From: Apostichopus japonicus
Lineage: Eukaryota; Echinodermata; Holothuroidea; Aspidochirotida; Stichopodidae
Direction: 5' to 3'
NCBI RefSeq assembly: GCF_037975245.1
Contig: NC_092575.1
Coordinates: 139,001 to 203,000 of the forward strand
DNA length: 64,000 nucleotides
Part shown: positions 22,311 through 33,747 of the stretch, one piece after another
Position numbering within the stretch: the first letter of the stretch is position 1
Layout of the letters: every line of letters starts with the position of its first letter
Position numbers and translations under genes: made by a program
The notes under the pieces: model-generated
The model's database searches: none
Told to the model about the DNA's origin: nothing
Seen by the model: the letters and a program-made list of their open reading frames with translations, nothing else

Positions 22311-24550
22311 CCTCCTCCCCCGATGTAGGCCCTGCCCTTTTAACGGATTTATACCACTAAATACAATGGTAGTATGCTACTTCGATATGAAGACTTCCAT
22401 CAAGCTAATCCATTTATCGGTGATCATAATAAAGTTCATTTTTACGTGCTATAAATTGTTACTGGTTAATTCCAGTGTCGGGTACAAAGTCCCCAAATGT
22501 GTGTGCCTGGGTTTGCGTGCATTGTTTTGCGTACTAATGGCTAGTCCTGTAGGTTAACTATACAAGGAATCCGTTGTAACTACGTAACCATATAACTGTG
22601 AGACATCTGATTTCACAACGTTGATAATATTATCTATTGTTCACCTTAGCACGCAATATATTTAACTCGCATATGGCGATGGACTTTTTCATTTTTGATT
22701 CAGGTATTTAATTGCTCTTTTTTACGGTGTGTGCGAACACACTTGAATGAGCTTGTACAATACGAGCTTGGTACCGCTAGCCGTTCCATTACGTCAGTTC
22801 TTTTGTTGAGGTGTTTGCCAGCTATAGGCGTAAGTGATTATATTTGCTCGGAACGTGTGACAGTGATATCGAGACTGATAGTTATATAGTGTAACTACTA
22901 CTAAGATCATACTCCGTGTAAAGCGAGTGTTGTCTTCAGGCAATAGCCATACTGAAGAAAATGACTCGTAGGCCTACGACCGTTGGTGCTTTGTGGTGAT
23001 TTAATTATTCTACTGTAGAAGAGATTGGAAACGATATGGACACGTAGCCAACTATTGACAAGTACAGTTAAGTATCTCCATCACAACTTTGGCAAAAACA
23101 CGTTCAAATGCGTACATGACTTGAGTCAACGAGTGATTAAATCCAGGTAGGTGATTCACTGGTAAGATCCTTATGATGGTTGCTCAACTAAACTACATGT
23201 GTCGTTATTACAGCTCGTTATGACGGAGAAACTCCCTCCCCTACCCACTTCCCTCCCCGCCACCATCGATCGTAAGTTGTGAGTAACCATTCAATTGGGG
23301 GAGTTTGTTACATTCCGTATGGGAAAAATAAGACCCATTCCGTTGGATGTGCATCCCCCCCCCCCCCTTCCACATACACACAATTAAGCCGCAAGCAAAA
23401 TTAAGGAGAATTCAGTAGAACAATCTTGCGTTTTGACCTAACTTGTAGTTTAAATATGCTTCAGAATGCAACAATTAAAGTCTAAATTGTTCTTTGCTCT
23501 GGGCGATGACCCAAGACTCGCTATAGGATTCGGCATCAGCGACCCCGCGCCCACTCCCTACTTTTATATTTCTCTGTCCCGTCCATAAAGACCCCCCCCC
23601 CCCCCACATGCACCTTTGAAATCATATATGCACGTATGCATTACTTTCCAGAAAGCATTACAGCCTACCTCGGGCGTTCAAACTGCAAGCTATTTATGTA
23701 TACGAACTATAACCAGCGTTCGGTTCTATCTTTGAACAATATCTTCCATTATAAGTCAGAGCATGGAGGTAAAAACATCTGTTTTTACCTCCATGGTCAG
23801 AGTGATTTCAATCTATGATAATAAAACATTAATTAAGTTAATAACGATATTTGGCTATCAGATACGTGCTATAAATAACTAATATTTTCATTAAACATTA
23901 TTTAATATTCAAAGAATCTGTTTGATGGAAATATTTTTATTGTTTGTAATACGTGCCACGATAAACACTTTAAGGCTAGTCCACTATCGTGGTATTCTAA
24001 CAAGAATATGCAATGTACGCAGATAATAATACCTCTGAATCTATGTCACTGATAAAGTTAGTTACCTACACATTCTTGGGCGTCACGTTCAGCAAATTCA
24101 ACGGAAACTACAGCTTCAGTGCTTCTTTTTGTACTTCAAACCATCGTCGTATTGGTAATATTAATGCTCCGAAATACTCCAGTGATGGTAGAGGATGGGG
24201 CTGGAAGTGTTTAGCAGTATAGCACGTAATTGTTTTCAAAATACAGCTTCAAAATTCAAATGTTACATGACGTACCTTCCAGAGTAATGGCAGAGATTTG
24301 CAGGGGCTATATATGTAAGGAGAGGGACATCTCACCTTTAATTATCTAAATAACTTTCTGTCAATTTATTAGCGATCATATCTGTAAACTGAAGTATCTG
24401 TCAATAAACAAATTCAAATACGTTCGACTATTCATAGTTTATCACAATGCGTTTCAGACCGGGCACTACGCTTAGATAACAACCACGCCGCTACGATCCT
24501 AATATTAGTAATACGGTAGCAAATAAATATAATTCCTTTTTTCCTTTTAC
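22311..24550. other. Intergenic, one perfect hairpin
   Basis: No gene supported. C-runs lie at 23347-23360 and 23591-23605. A perfect 16-bp-arm palindrome occurs at 23762-23795. The right end is the probable upstream intron of the PTB paralogue, with acceptor CCTTTTACAG at 24552. Confidence 0.45.
23762..23795. repeat. Perfect inverted repeat, 16-bp arms, 2-nt loop
   Basis: CATGGAGGTAAAAACA, TC, TGTTTTTACCTCCATG: arms match 16/16 with a two-base centre. It could extrude as a cruciform or fold as an RNA hairpin. No transcript context is visible. Confidence 0.85.
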
Positions 24551-24562
24551 AGCTGACAAACC

Positions 24563-24592
24563 ATGCATGTACAAGTTTTCTGTGTGATGTAA
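24563..24592 (+). promoter_or_regulatory. uORF whose stop overlaps the main start codon
   Basis: After a good splice acceptor (TTTTACAG, ending 24552), a nine-codon frame (MHVQVFCVM) begins at 24563. It ends in TAA at 24590-24592, which overlaps the main ATG at 24592 as TAATG. If transcribed, it would force leaky scanning or termination-reinitiation to reach the PTB coding region. Confidence 0.5.
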
Positions 24593-26025
24593 TGGCAGCG
24601 CTAAAGATTGGTCGCAGGACACCAAAACAAGAGATGACATCTTCGAAGAGAGACAAAGACCCCATCTCCTCCCGGTCGAAGTGCCCAGTTTTTACCGTTC
24701 AATACCTTGGAAAGTTACCAGCACGAGGCGAGTATGGCCGAGAGTACATATCAGAGCCTGTTGAATGCTTGTTGAAATTAAAAGAGAAGCAACGGTTACC
24801 AAAAACAACTTTAACTGTTTCTGAAAAGGGATTTCATTTTTTGGATCAGAATGGCCCATTTGGAAAAGAGAAGCATGTTTTAATTCCACTCCATAACATT
24901 TGCTATGGCGTTGCCGACGAACAGTCACCGCGTGTGTTTGCTATCATAACCAGGTCAGACAGTAACTCCGCAAGTAGCCTGTTCGAATGTCATGCATTTC
25001 TTTGTGACAAAAGAAAAACATCTAGTGAAATAACTTATTGGCTATTGAGGACATTTTTACAAGTATTTGAAGAACTCCAAAAGAAAAGAAGACTTCGACA
25101 GGATAAGAAGCGACAAGAAAACGGAGGAAATAACGACGGCCGAGTTGCAGAATCTTCCAAGGATGCAAGAGGTTCCAAAGCTAGGTTGTCATTTGGACCC
25201 GAAAAACCATTTGAAACTGGATCTTACTCAGTCATTCTGGAAGGTAGCAAAGGACACGGTGCAGCCGTGGGTTTAACATTGGACAAGTCAAGGTCTCGTA
25301 ATTCCCATGTGACATCACGACAGAAATCCCATGGAAACGAGCAGCAGCGAAGAAATGACGAACGTGACTTAAACGCAAACTTTTACTCGAGATCTCCCCA
25401 AGATCCCTTGATTACCATCAATGCAGATGTCCACCCTCATCCTTCGACAGCTCAGCTAAAGCATAGACTACCTCACCACCAAGTGGTTCCACAAGTCAAG
25501 GGTGGTAGTCGTAGTACTTACATTTATTCAGGTGGTGTTCAGCCTCCTCCACACACGACGAATCATCAAGGTTCGAACCATCATAGACATCAAGTGGTCC
25601 CGAACTACGCCGCGCAACGAGCTCCATCCAGCGTTGGACGGTATACAAGGAACAATCCTCAATCCCAGAATGGATTTGTGGGAAGAGAAGGAAGATCGGT
25701 AGCTCAACCAAGTAGTCACGATGACTCGGATTTTTTATTTATTGAGTTATTGCAGGAAGAATTCACCGACGGTCGCCATCAAGACGGATTCTCAGTGAGA
25801 AGCGGTAGACGAGGAGAAGTAATTGGCCCGCCTAATCAGATGCTCCGTAGCGAGGATATTGAAAGACGAATCCACGAGTGGCTATCTGCAAGAGAAGAGC
25901 CCAGCGAGGATGATATTTCTGTTTTTGCAGAAGATGAAACTGTACATCATCCACCAGAGATATTACGACGTCAGTTCAGTGGAGGAGACACCGTTAGTGT
26001 AGCTTCAAGCGATTCGTATTTTTGA
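24592..26025 (+). CDS. PTB/PID-domain adaptor protein, FAM43-like (paralogue 2)
   Basis: Intronless 477-residue coding region. Residues ~33-165 form a PTB/PID domain: VFTVQYLGKLPARGEYG, LPKTTLTVSEKGFHFL, LIPLHNICYGVAD, RVFAIITR, FECHAFLCD and the terminal helix EITYWLLRTFLQVFEELQKK. The same landmarks occur in the gene at 10476 (YLG, ITYGVA, LCDK, ITYWxL, YEEL/FEEL), so they are paralogues ~13 kb apart in the same direction. Residues ~170-400 are low-complexity, basic and His/Gln/Ser-rich, probably disordered. The C-terminus is acidic, then ILRRQFSGGDTVSVASSDSY. The start follows a short uORF and a candidate splice acceptor at 24552, so a non-coding first exon is likely. FAM43/PID1-like assignment is by pattern only; its role as an NPxY-type adaptor is inferred. 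Confidence 0.85.
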   Translation: MAALKIGRRTPKQEMTSSKRDKDPISSRSKCPVFTVQYLGKLPARGEYGREYISEPVECLLKLKEKQRLPKTTLTVSEKGFHFLDQNGPFGKEKHVLIPLHNICYGVADEQSPRVFAIITRSDSNSASSLFECHAFLCDKRKTSSEITYWLLRTFLQVFEELQKKRRLRQDKKRQENGGNNDGRVAESSKDARGSKARLSFGPEKPFETGSYSVILEGSKGHGAAVGLTLDKSRSRNSHVTSRQKSHGNEQQRRNDERDLNANFYSRSPQDPLITINADVHPHPSTAQLKHRLPHHQVVPQVKGGSRSTYIYSGGVQPPPHTTNHQGSNHHRHQVVPNYAAQRAPSSVGRYTRNNPQSQNGFVGREGRSVAQPSSHDDSDFLFIELLQEEFTDGRHQDGFSVRSGRRGEVIGPPNQMLRSEDIERRIHEWLSAREEPSEDDISVFAEDETVHHPPEILRRQFSGGDTVSVASSDSYF

Positions 26026-26099
26026 GTCTAATGACTTATTTTCTCGGTTCATATAGATCGAATGTTGTGTTAAGGGAATTGAATCCAAGCATGAAAATA

Positions 26100-26215
26100 T
26101 GTACATTGTTCTTGTTTCATATGGACCTTAGTCATTCCTATTATTTGATTTGGCATCACTAAGCATATGGAGCTTAGTCATTCCTATTATTTGATTTGGG
26201 CACCACTAAGTAACA
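26100..26215 (+). repeat. Short direct duplication in the 3' flank of PTB gene 2
   Basis: CATATGGACCTTAGTCATTC and CATATGGAGCTTAGTCATTC begin two copies of ~50 bp, continuing CTATTATTTGATTTGG(G/C)... and ending CACTAAG. Confidence 0.7.
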
Positions 26216-26410
26216 CAAGTCATTTTACAGACGAGTGCGATGATTGAATAATAATAATAATACGTTGACTTTGTCAATTCTTTATCTAAGATTGATCCTT
26301 ATCTTTTCTGATCCTTATCGTTTTGTATAATGAATTTCAAAAACTTCTTCAGGTAACCTAAATTTCCATTTTGACAGCGGCCACTTTAATGTTTATTACT
26401 ATGTTTTATG

Positions 26411-26416
26411 AATAAA
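26411..26416 (+). promoter_or_regulatory. Candidate poly(A) signal
   Basis: AATAAA ~385 bp after the stop of the second PTB gene; the first clear canonical hexamer in its 3' flank. Confidence 0.45.
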
Positions 26417-26419
26417 AAC

Positions 26420-27754
26420 AAGGCTTCACGTGACATGTCATATGATTCATGTATCCTTTTATTAAACAGAGAAGTTTATCTCAGCGGGAATTGATGCATT
26501 GTGAAATCCGATACATCGGAGGTATTTCTGTGAAATTCAATACACAAATCATATTTGAGGCCATCTTTTAAAACATTTTTAAGTGTAAACGTGCTTGCAC
26601 TTTTTATTCCTAGCCGTCAAGATGGTGTGTTGCTTGGTTGCTACATTTCTTACTTTATGCGCGAGCCTGTCTTTGTATATGTTTGTTGGTGCGTGCGTGC
26701 GTCATGGGCAAGTATCATAATTGTTTTGATCACACTATAGAGTTTAACCGTCTCATGAGATCAACAGAAGAATTAACGTTTTGTGGATATTCATACTTAC
26801 CCTGCCGATTCCATTTGTGTTTTTGAATCTTAAAGCCTCATAAACACTAAACTATCATTTTTTGCCTTTCTTTGGTTACCATGGTAACAACAGTTAATTG
26901 TAGTTTACTTTAAGTTATTATTATTTTGACCTGTTATGATACACTGGTGTATCATACACAAACACTGCTGAATTATTGTAATCAAATTCCTTCGATTGTT
27001 TTTACGAGTATACGAATTGATGCTAAAAAGAAAACTGAAATTTAAATATCAGATCATATAAAAGGAACGCAAACTAATGTTCACATATAAAATATTTTCA
27101 CTTTACCCTTGCAATATCAATTAATCGGGACGAAATTGTGATACGGAAAATTTCATAAAACTGAATAGTAATCACCTATTATTTCGGGTATCTGTGAATG
27201 GTGTAAAAGTATTACTAATAGTATTATTAATATTTTTTGTAGTTGTATATATTAGAAGCGCCCGTGTTTATAGTAAGGGGAAGAGACCTGTCGTACTGGA
27301 GAGCTTAAGTTTTGTAAATTATATCCAAGTTAGTTTCAATTTGACATCCTCTCGATTAAGTATGCCTTTCCTCGAATTAAACACAGGTTTTTAAGCAGCT
27401 GTACAGTAAAATGGTGTTGTGCGAAATGAACTATAACATTCTACAATCTACATTCTAAATTTATTATAAATTACATAGACGGAGCTTACAGTACCAAGAA
27501 ATCTGAAATGAAAAATGTTCAATAAATGATAAAGGCTTCCAAACAGCAATAAAGGATGAAATATAAGCACTGTCTATTCTATTTATTATTGTGCACATTC
27601 CGTGCACTGAATTAATTTTTCTTGTCACTCTCGTGTTAGTGAATTGTTCCCTGTTGTCGTTGTGTCAAAAATATTGATAACTCGAGACAGAAATCAATCG
27701 TTTCAATCAGAAGTGGCAGATGCGTTAAAAACTACGTGTAACGTATTATTCACA

Positions 27755-27755
<1 letters not shown>
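26420..27755. other. Intergenic, no gene seen
   Basis: AT-rich; short open frames at 26555-26826 and 27194-27394 show no recognisable domain. It contains the X-box-like palindrome and ends in a (TA)n tract. Confidence 0.4.
26875..26888. promoter_or_regulatory. Perfect X-box-like palindrome (RFX-type)
   Basis: GTTACCATGGTAAC is a perfect 14-bp palindrome matching the inverted GTTRCC...GGYAAC site bound by RFX transcription factors. It lies ~850 bp downstream of PTB gene 2. Binding is inference. Confidence 0.35.
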
Positions 27756-27756
<1 letters not shown>

Positions 27757-27795
<39 letters not shown>

Positions 27796-27798
27796 CAG

Positions 27799-27855
<57 letters not shown>

Positions 27856-27895
27856 GCATATATATGTATGTATATGTATATATGTATATATTGTT
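27757..27895. repeat. (TA)n microsatellite
   Basis: TA dinucleotide tract interrupted by TTCACAG (~27791) and then mixed TATG repeats. Confidence 0.95.
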
Positions 27896-28482
27896 ACGTG
27901 ACCGTTCTCAGACTTAATGTGGAGAACAGATCACGTGACATAAAAAGGAGAACACGAGGATGAAAGTAAGTTTAAAGCATTTAATAAGCTATTTACATGG
28001 CAGAACAAAGTATAAATATGAACATAATACATAACTATAGATTCTTAATTCAATTAACGTCTTTCTGGACTTGGAGAACCGGGGGGAGAGTTTCTGCTTA
28101 TTTCTTGAGTTACCTTATAGTGCTAGGCGGATAGTGTCCAGGTTTGCTTTAGCAGTAGTTCGGCTGGATGTAGTTCAGATAGAGCGACGCGAATCCATTA
28201 GAGTGTGTAGGTCGGAGTTCCGACAAAAGTATAGAGTTAAATATATACTGTGTTTAAAATGGGCACAGTAATCAATGCCAAGGAACCATCAGAGGTGTGG
28301 CAACCTCTGAACGGAACGAACGGAGAAAACGGAGAGGGCGCTCAATCGGGCGTCTGTGGCTTTTATCCCCGGAATGTAAAGGAATGTTCCAGTAAGTTAT
28401 GAATATTCATGAAGTCCGCAGAAACACTTTGTTGGCGAGTTCCAGTTATGTAGAATGCGTGAGCGCATCTGGGATCGTAACA
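27892..28482 (+). mobile_element. Possible solo LTR
   Basis: The 591-bp block begins TGTTACG and ends CGTAACA, the TG...CA inverted ends expected of a long terminal repeat, and it is more GC-rich than its surroundings. No target duplication is visible (the left flank is a TA microsatellite) and no internal retroelement coding sequence adjoins it, so this is tentative. Orientation is arbitrary. Confidence 0.35.
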
Positions 28483-28694
28483 ATCGGAAGACTCGGAGAC
28501 TTGAATGGTAACTTATATTACGAAATAGGGTAGATGAATAAGTGGGTTACATAACAATATATTATATTTATATATCTAGAAACTACAAAACAAGTGATTA
28601 ACATCCCAAAGAGAATATCCGGTATACCTATGCCACCTGCCCCGCCCAAAAAGGTTAAACGATTAGCCTGCATCCAGCAATAACAGTGCTTTAG

Positions 28695-28955
28695 TCTATC
28701 TATCTATATATCTATTTGTCTATCTGTCTGTCTGTTTATCTGTCTGTCTGCCTGCATGTCTGCCTGCCGCTCTGCCTGTCTGCCTGCCGCTCTGTCTGTC
28801 TGCCTGCCTGCCTGTCTGCCTGCCTGTCTGTCTGTATGCCTGCCTGCCTACCTGTCTGTCTGCCTGTCTGTCTTTCTGCCTGCCTGTCTGTCTGCCTCTC
28901 TGTCTATCTTTCTGTCTGTCTGTTTGTTTGTCTGTTTGTCTGTTTGTCTATTTTT
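28695..28955. repeat. (CTGT/CTGC)n tetranucleotide tract
   Basis: About 260 bp of CTGT, CTGC and CTAT tetranucleotides. Open frames through it encode only Cys/Leu/Ser/Val runs and are not genes. Confidence 0.93.
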
Positions 28956-28999
28956 GCATTAATTTATCAATATTAAATAATGTAATAAATATTTGATAT

Positions 29000-29750
29000 T
29001 CAGATTATGTTGTCTTTTTCAAGAATACATTCCCTTCCACAATGATCAAAAATCGACCAAAAATTAACTTTCTCACATTTCAATCTCGATGCCATTAATG
29101 GATTCCGAGGGTTCCGAAAGACATATCTCTCCAGTTAAAAGTGAAATTCCACTCGTATTTTTGCATTAATTTATAAATATTTGTCTTTTTCAAGAATATT
29201 GATACGTATTTAGACAGTACTGTTGTCTGAAATAAAAGGCAATTGTCGCCATACATTCTCCGCATCAGTTTGAGAAAAGTTTAAAATATCGAAATTTTGG
29301 TCGAAAATTAAGAAAATCATAAGGCTATAGCCTTCCAAAATGATCAAAAATCGACCAAAAATTAACTTTCTCACATTTCAGTCTCGATGCCTATAATGGA
29401 TTCCGAGGGTTCCGAAAGACATATCTCTCCAGTTAAAAGTGAAATTCCATTCGCATTTTTGCATTAATGTATCAATTTTTATATTTGATATTCAGATTAT
29501 GTTGTCTTTTTCAAGAATATTGATACGTATTTAGACAGTACTGTTGTCTGAAATAAAAGGCAAAATGTCGCCATACATTCTTCGCATCAGTTTGAGAAGA
29601 GTTTAAAATATCAAAATTTTGGTGGAAAATTAAAAAAATCATAAGGCTATAGCCTTCCACAATGATCAAAAATCGACCAAAAATTAACTTTCTCACATTT
29701 CAGTCTCGATCTTGATAATGGATTCCGAGGGTTCCGAAAGACAATTTAGC
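29000..29750. repeat. ~300-bp tandem repeat, three copies
   Basis: Three direct copies are marked by GATCAAAAATCGACCAAAAA at about 29043, 29342 and 29664 (spacings ~299 and ~322 bp). Shared blocks include TTCAAGAATATTGATACG, GGATTCCGAGGGTTCCGAAA and CATATCTCTCCAGTTAAAAG. No coding frame is conserved between copies. Confidence 0.85.
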
Positions 29751-29836
29751 CAAAGGTTGAGTGATCTGATGGCAATTGATTGCACTGAAGTACGAAAATA
29801 GCACAAACATATTTACCAAAGCTTTGGGAAAATCAC

Positions 29837-30788
29837 CGCGCGTATGGAAAGCCATTTTAACATTTAATCGGGAATTTTAGATATCTGAAATTGTTTCTTA
29901 TTTCAGATATCTGAAATTGAATTCGAGATATCTTAAATAGATTTCGAGATATCTGAAATTCTAATTCAGATATCTGAAATTGAATTCGAGATATCTGAAA
30001 TTGAATTCGAGATATCTAAAATAGATTTCGAGATATCTGAAATTCTAATTCAGATATCTGAAATTCAATTTGAGATATCTGAAATTGAATTCGAGATATC
30101 CGAAATTGAATTCGAGATATCTGAAATTCTATTTCAGATATCTGAAATTGAATTCAAGATATCTGCAATTCTAATTCGAGATATCTGAAATTGAATTCGA
30201 GATATCTGCAATGGAATTCGAGATATCTGAAATGCATATGCATAAATTTCCGATTAAATGTTAAAATGGCACGTATGGAAAGCCATTTTAACATTTAATC
30301 GGGAAATTTCAGATATCTGTAATTGAATTCGAGATATCTAAAATTCTATTTCAGATATCTGAAATTGAATTCGAGATATCTGAAATTGAATTCGAGATAT
30401 CTGAAATTGAATTCGAGATATCTGAAAATGAATTCGAGATATCCGAAATTTTATTTCAGATATCTGAAATTGAATTCGAGATATCTGAAATTGAATTCGA
30501 GATATCCAAAATTCTATTTCAGATATCTGAAATTGAATTCGAGATATCCGAAATTGAATTCGAGATATCTGAAATTGAATTCGAGATATCTCGAATTCAA
30601 TTTCAGATAGCCTATCTGAAATTCCCTGGTATTTCGAGATATCTGAAATTGATTTTAAGATATCTGCAATTATTTGTAGATATCTTAAATAAATTGGAGA
30701 TATCTGTAATTTAATTTGAGATATCTGAAATTATTTCGAGATATCTGAAATTCCTTATTAAATGTTAAAACGGCTTTCCATACGCGCG
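29837..30788. mobile_element. Foldback/MITE element built of nested palindromes
   Basis: Outer ends are inverted: CGCGCGTATGGAAAGCC at the left and its complement at the right (GGCTTTCCATACGCGCG), continuing into TTTTAACATTTAAT. Near 30244-30305 an inner inverted pair (AAATTTCCGATTAAATG / CATTTAATCGGGAAATTT, arms ~27 bp) divides the element into two halves, as if two copies were joined. Both halves are filled with ~21-bp units (GAATTCGAGATATCTGAAATT). Each combines the palindromes GAATTC and AGATATCT, and AATTTCAGATATCTGAAATT is a perfect 20-bp palindrome. No transposase is present. Confidence 0.75.
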
Positions 30789-30789
30789 A

Positions 30790-33747
30790 CAGGAAGGGAG
30801 ATTACTGTTAAATTCGAAAATACCGGGAAATTCATTGTGGATTATTTGGGGGGGGGGGGGCTAGTTGACACCACGGTCTACTATTGTTGTCTCTTCCATA
30901 GTTAGGAGAGCGTGGTCGAATAGTATTATGTAAATATTGCTGAGTGATTACTTTAGCATCATATAATATTCGATTAAACACAGTGACAGATAATGTCAGT
31001 GTGTTTTCTTGTATGGCATTCAGGCTAAATCAAAACTAGGCCATAGTCAGTGACATTAAAAGAAGAGTCCTTGCTGGGGCACATTTTGCAATCGTTGGCA
31101 TGTTGTTATTCAACAATACGCAAACTGGAATAACTTGCCCAATAAATGGTGAACATACGCGTTACCCTGAAGTACAGTGAAGAACAGTATATGAGGACAT
31201 AACAACCTCCCCCCCCCCCCCTACATAAATCAGCGTTTAGGCAGGGTTTTTTCCTCAGAATTTAAAGAATGTTTTTTTGCTACAAGAGGAAACTCTACTC
31301 TACTTAAGAAGTTTTTAAGAACTAACTTGAGTGGGAAAGTGAATATCCAACAACATACAACAGAAGAAAATAGAGTGATATGACGTCATAGTAACTCAAA
31401 GGGCATATGATATTTGTCTGTAGGCGCACCAAGAGGGGTAAAGTTCAAGTGGCAAGTATTCCACCATATATATACCTAGACAGTATGTGATCATAAAGTA
31501 TGGCTTTATGATAGAACGTGCACTCAACACAGAAGAAGAAGCAAGTTTTGTTCTTTACAAACGTGGATCCGGTAAAGTTACTTCCATATCATTTACTTAT
31601 CTTATCATAAATGTGTGTTGTATCCTACTAACAAATCTCAAAAACATGTTGATACATTGACGTGATATTGATGGAGACCCGCAGATTAACAGGGAAAAAA
31701 CTAATCAGGAACGATCAGGATCAGGAAGACGAAGACGAACATTTGCCAAAGAGAAACCCAACTCAGTTACAGTGTAACCATATTCTGACCATGAAGTATA
31801 GTATAATTCATAGAGCATTACTAATTACGTGCAGCGTATTTCAAAGTAAGCCTGATAGGGTACTTCGCCAAGACTGCATACTCGTCTATGAATATTCACA
31901 AAGTGTTTGTGACTCTGAGGGACATTTCATAACACTTATGGGAACACCTATGTAAACTAAAGAATGCATTGAATAGAACAGAGGTAAGAAGAACTATGGG
32001 GTTTGGAATCATAGCCCGCATTGACCAAAGTCACAATTGAATTATTCTGGTAAATGCGTTGACCACGTTTAGAGTATGCACAAAATCATATCCCAAATTA
32101 CATGGAGGCGGAAAAGTAAGTAACATATGTTCGATTACATGCCTTAGGGTAACTTTCTTGTTACGTTCTATAGTGTTTTATGCTCACTACAATTCATAGG
32201 ACTCCTTTATACACTCGTGCTCTTATCACAGAAGCCTTAGGCAAGTAGTAAAGAACACTTATATATAAAACAATATATAGGATAGATGTTTTCGTATATA
32301 CAAAATAATATCGACCTGGAAGGCAGTTATTGTACGACGCTAAGCAGTCACTTGTGAATGTGGAAGAAGTCGAATGCTTTATTACTCATACACTTCATAT
32401 ATTATACACGTCGGCAAGCTATCCAAATTACAGTGTTAGCTCATTTTGGACTTTTGGAAGACAAATCTGGTTGAAAAACTGTGGATTTCGTGTAGATCAT
32501 GATTTTAAACCTCACCAAAGTTCTGGTCGGCCATGGCCAGGGTCGAGCACACCACCAGATGACATATTTCAATGCTTCTTAGGCCACCGCTTTATTCTCT
32601 CGACGGACCGTAACAGTGTTATAAATTCATTATGTAGTTTTATCACTAACCATAAAGAAATATATATAAGCCCAGGTACGGTGTAATGAAACCCAATAAC
32701 TATCTTAATGCATGTGAACCGTTAGTAAACCATGTACCATGTAAACCATACCATGTAAATTAGTGTCATACATAATGTAAGACTCGTTGTAGTACTCAAA
32801 ACTTCTGCATTGATTCATGAAGCGCTATAGTTTTTACCAAAGACGAGAAGACAAAATACTGCAAGAACAACCTTTAAGTGCAGTCCATCTTCCTCCTTGT
32901 CAAGCTGAATACGAACAGATGTTTTGCAGTTGTTCCATTTCCGCTCTGACATACCTTCATTCCAAAGACAATTTATTTACATCTCACTGAGTGGTTAATA
33001 ACGTTGCTCAGGGCTTGCATGGGAGAGTTATACAGAATAAGTAACGAAATTATTAACATTCAATAGCATACGATACTTCGAATAATTTGAAAATTATACT
33101 GTTAAATCGAAAACAAACAATGCCCTTTTTGCATGAACCATATTTGAGCCAATAATTGCGACATTGTAAGCATTTCCATATACATAGTCCACATAAGATC
33201 AACCAAACATTTACACAAGGGATTTGGTTTTCCATATGTCAGGGAGCGATGAAATCTTCCCGTTTCAATATAAAATTATCTGCAATATATGACAAGGACA
33301 AGTGAGTATGATGTTGCCGATATCATATTTATCCATCGCCGTTTATTCAAATATTAAATCCTCTTTCTTAATGAAGTTATTTGATTTGTGGGATTTTACA
33401 ATTATCTTTTGAAGTGTGCAACTTATATTTTAGCTTTAGAATTATGCAAGCATCCTAAAACAGTGTTTGATCACGGAAGTTCAAAGTCTGATCTTACAGT
33501 TCGATTTTATGTTTTCTCATTTCATTTTTCGATTAAATTAGCTCTCAGTCAAAATGAGCTGAATTGTCATCTTCTCGTGGCAAACCATGGTGACACAGAG
33601 CGCATGCGTAGAAACACGACAACTCGCAACTGCTTCTTATGAGAACTGTGAGAGTGAACAACTCACAGGAGAGGAAGGACATCGTAGAAGCATCATCAGT
33701 ACGCTTGCCTCCAAATAGAAGAATAGATAAGACTGGGAGTAGATACA
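30790..33747. other. Intergenic / 5' flank of the SLC45-like gene
   Basis: No supported coding region. Open frames at 31662-31955 (97 aa) and 32330-32686 (118 aa) have mixed composition but no domain I recognise and no clear splice sites. A C-run lies at 31208-31220. The last ~100 bp is the probable 5' UTR of the transporter. Confidence 0.45.

Noticed and set aside
31662-32686. Two open frames (97 and 118 codons) upstream of the transporter
   Set aside because: Ordinary composition but no recognisable family, no splice signals I trust and no repeated codon pattern; left unannotated as genes.
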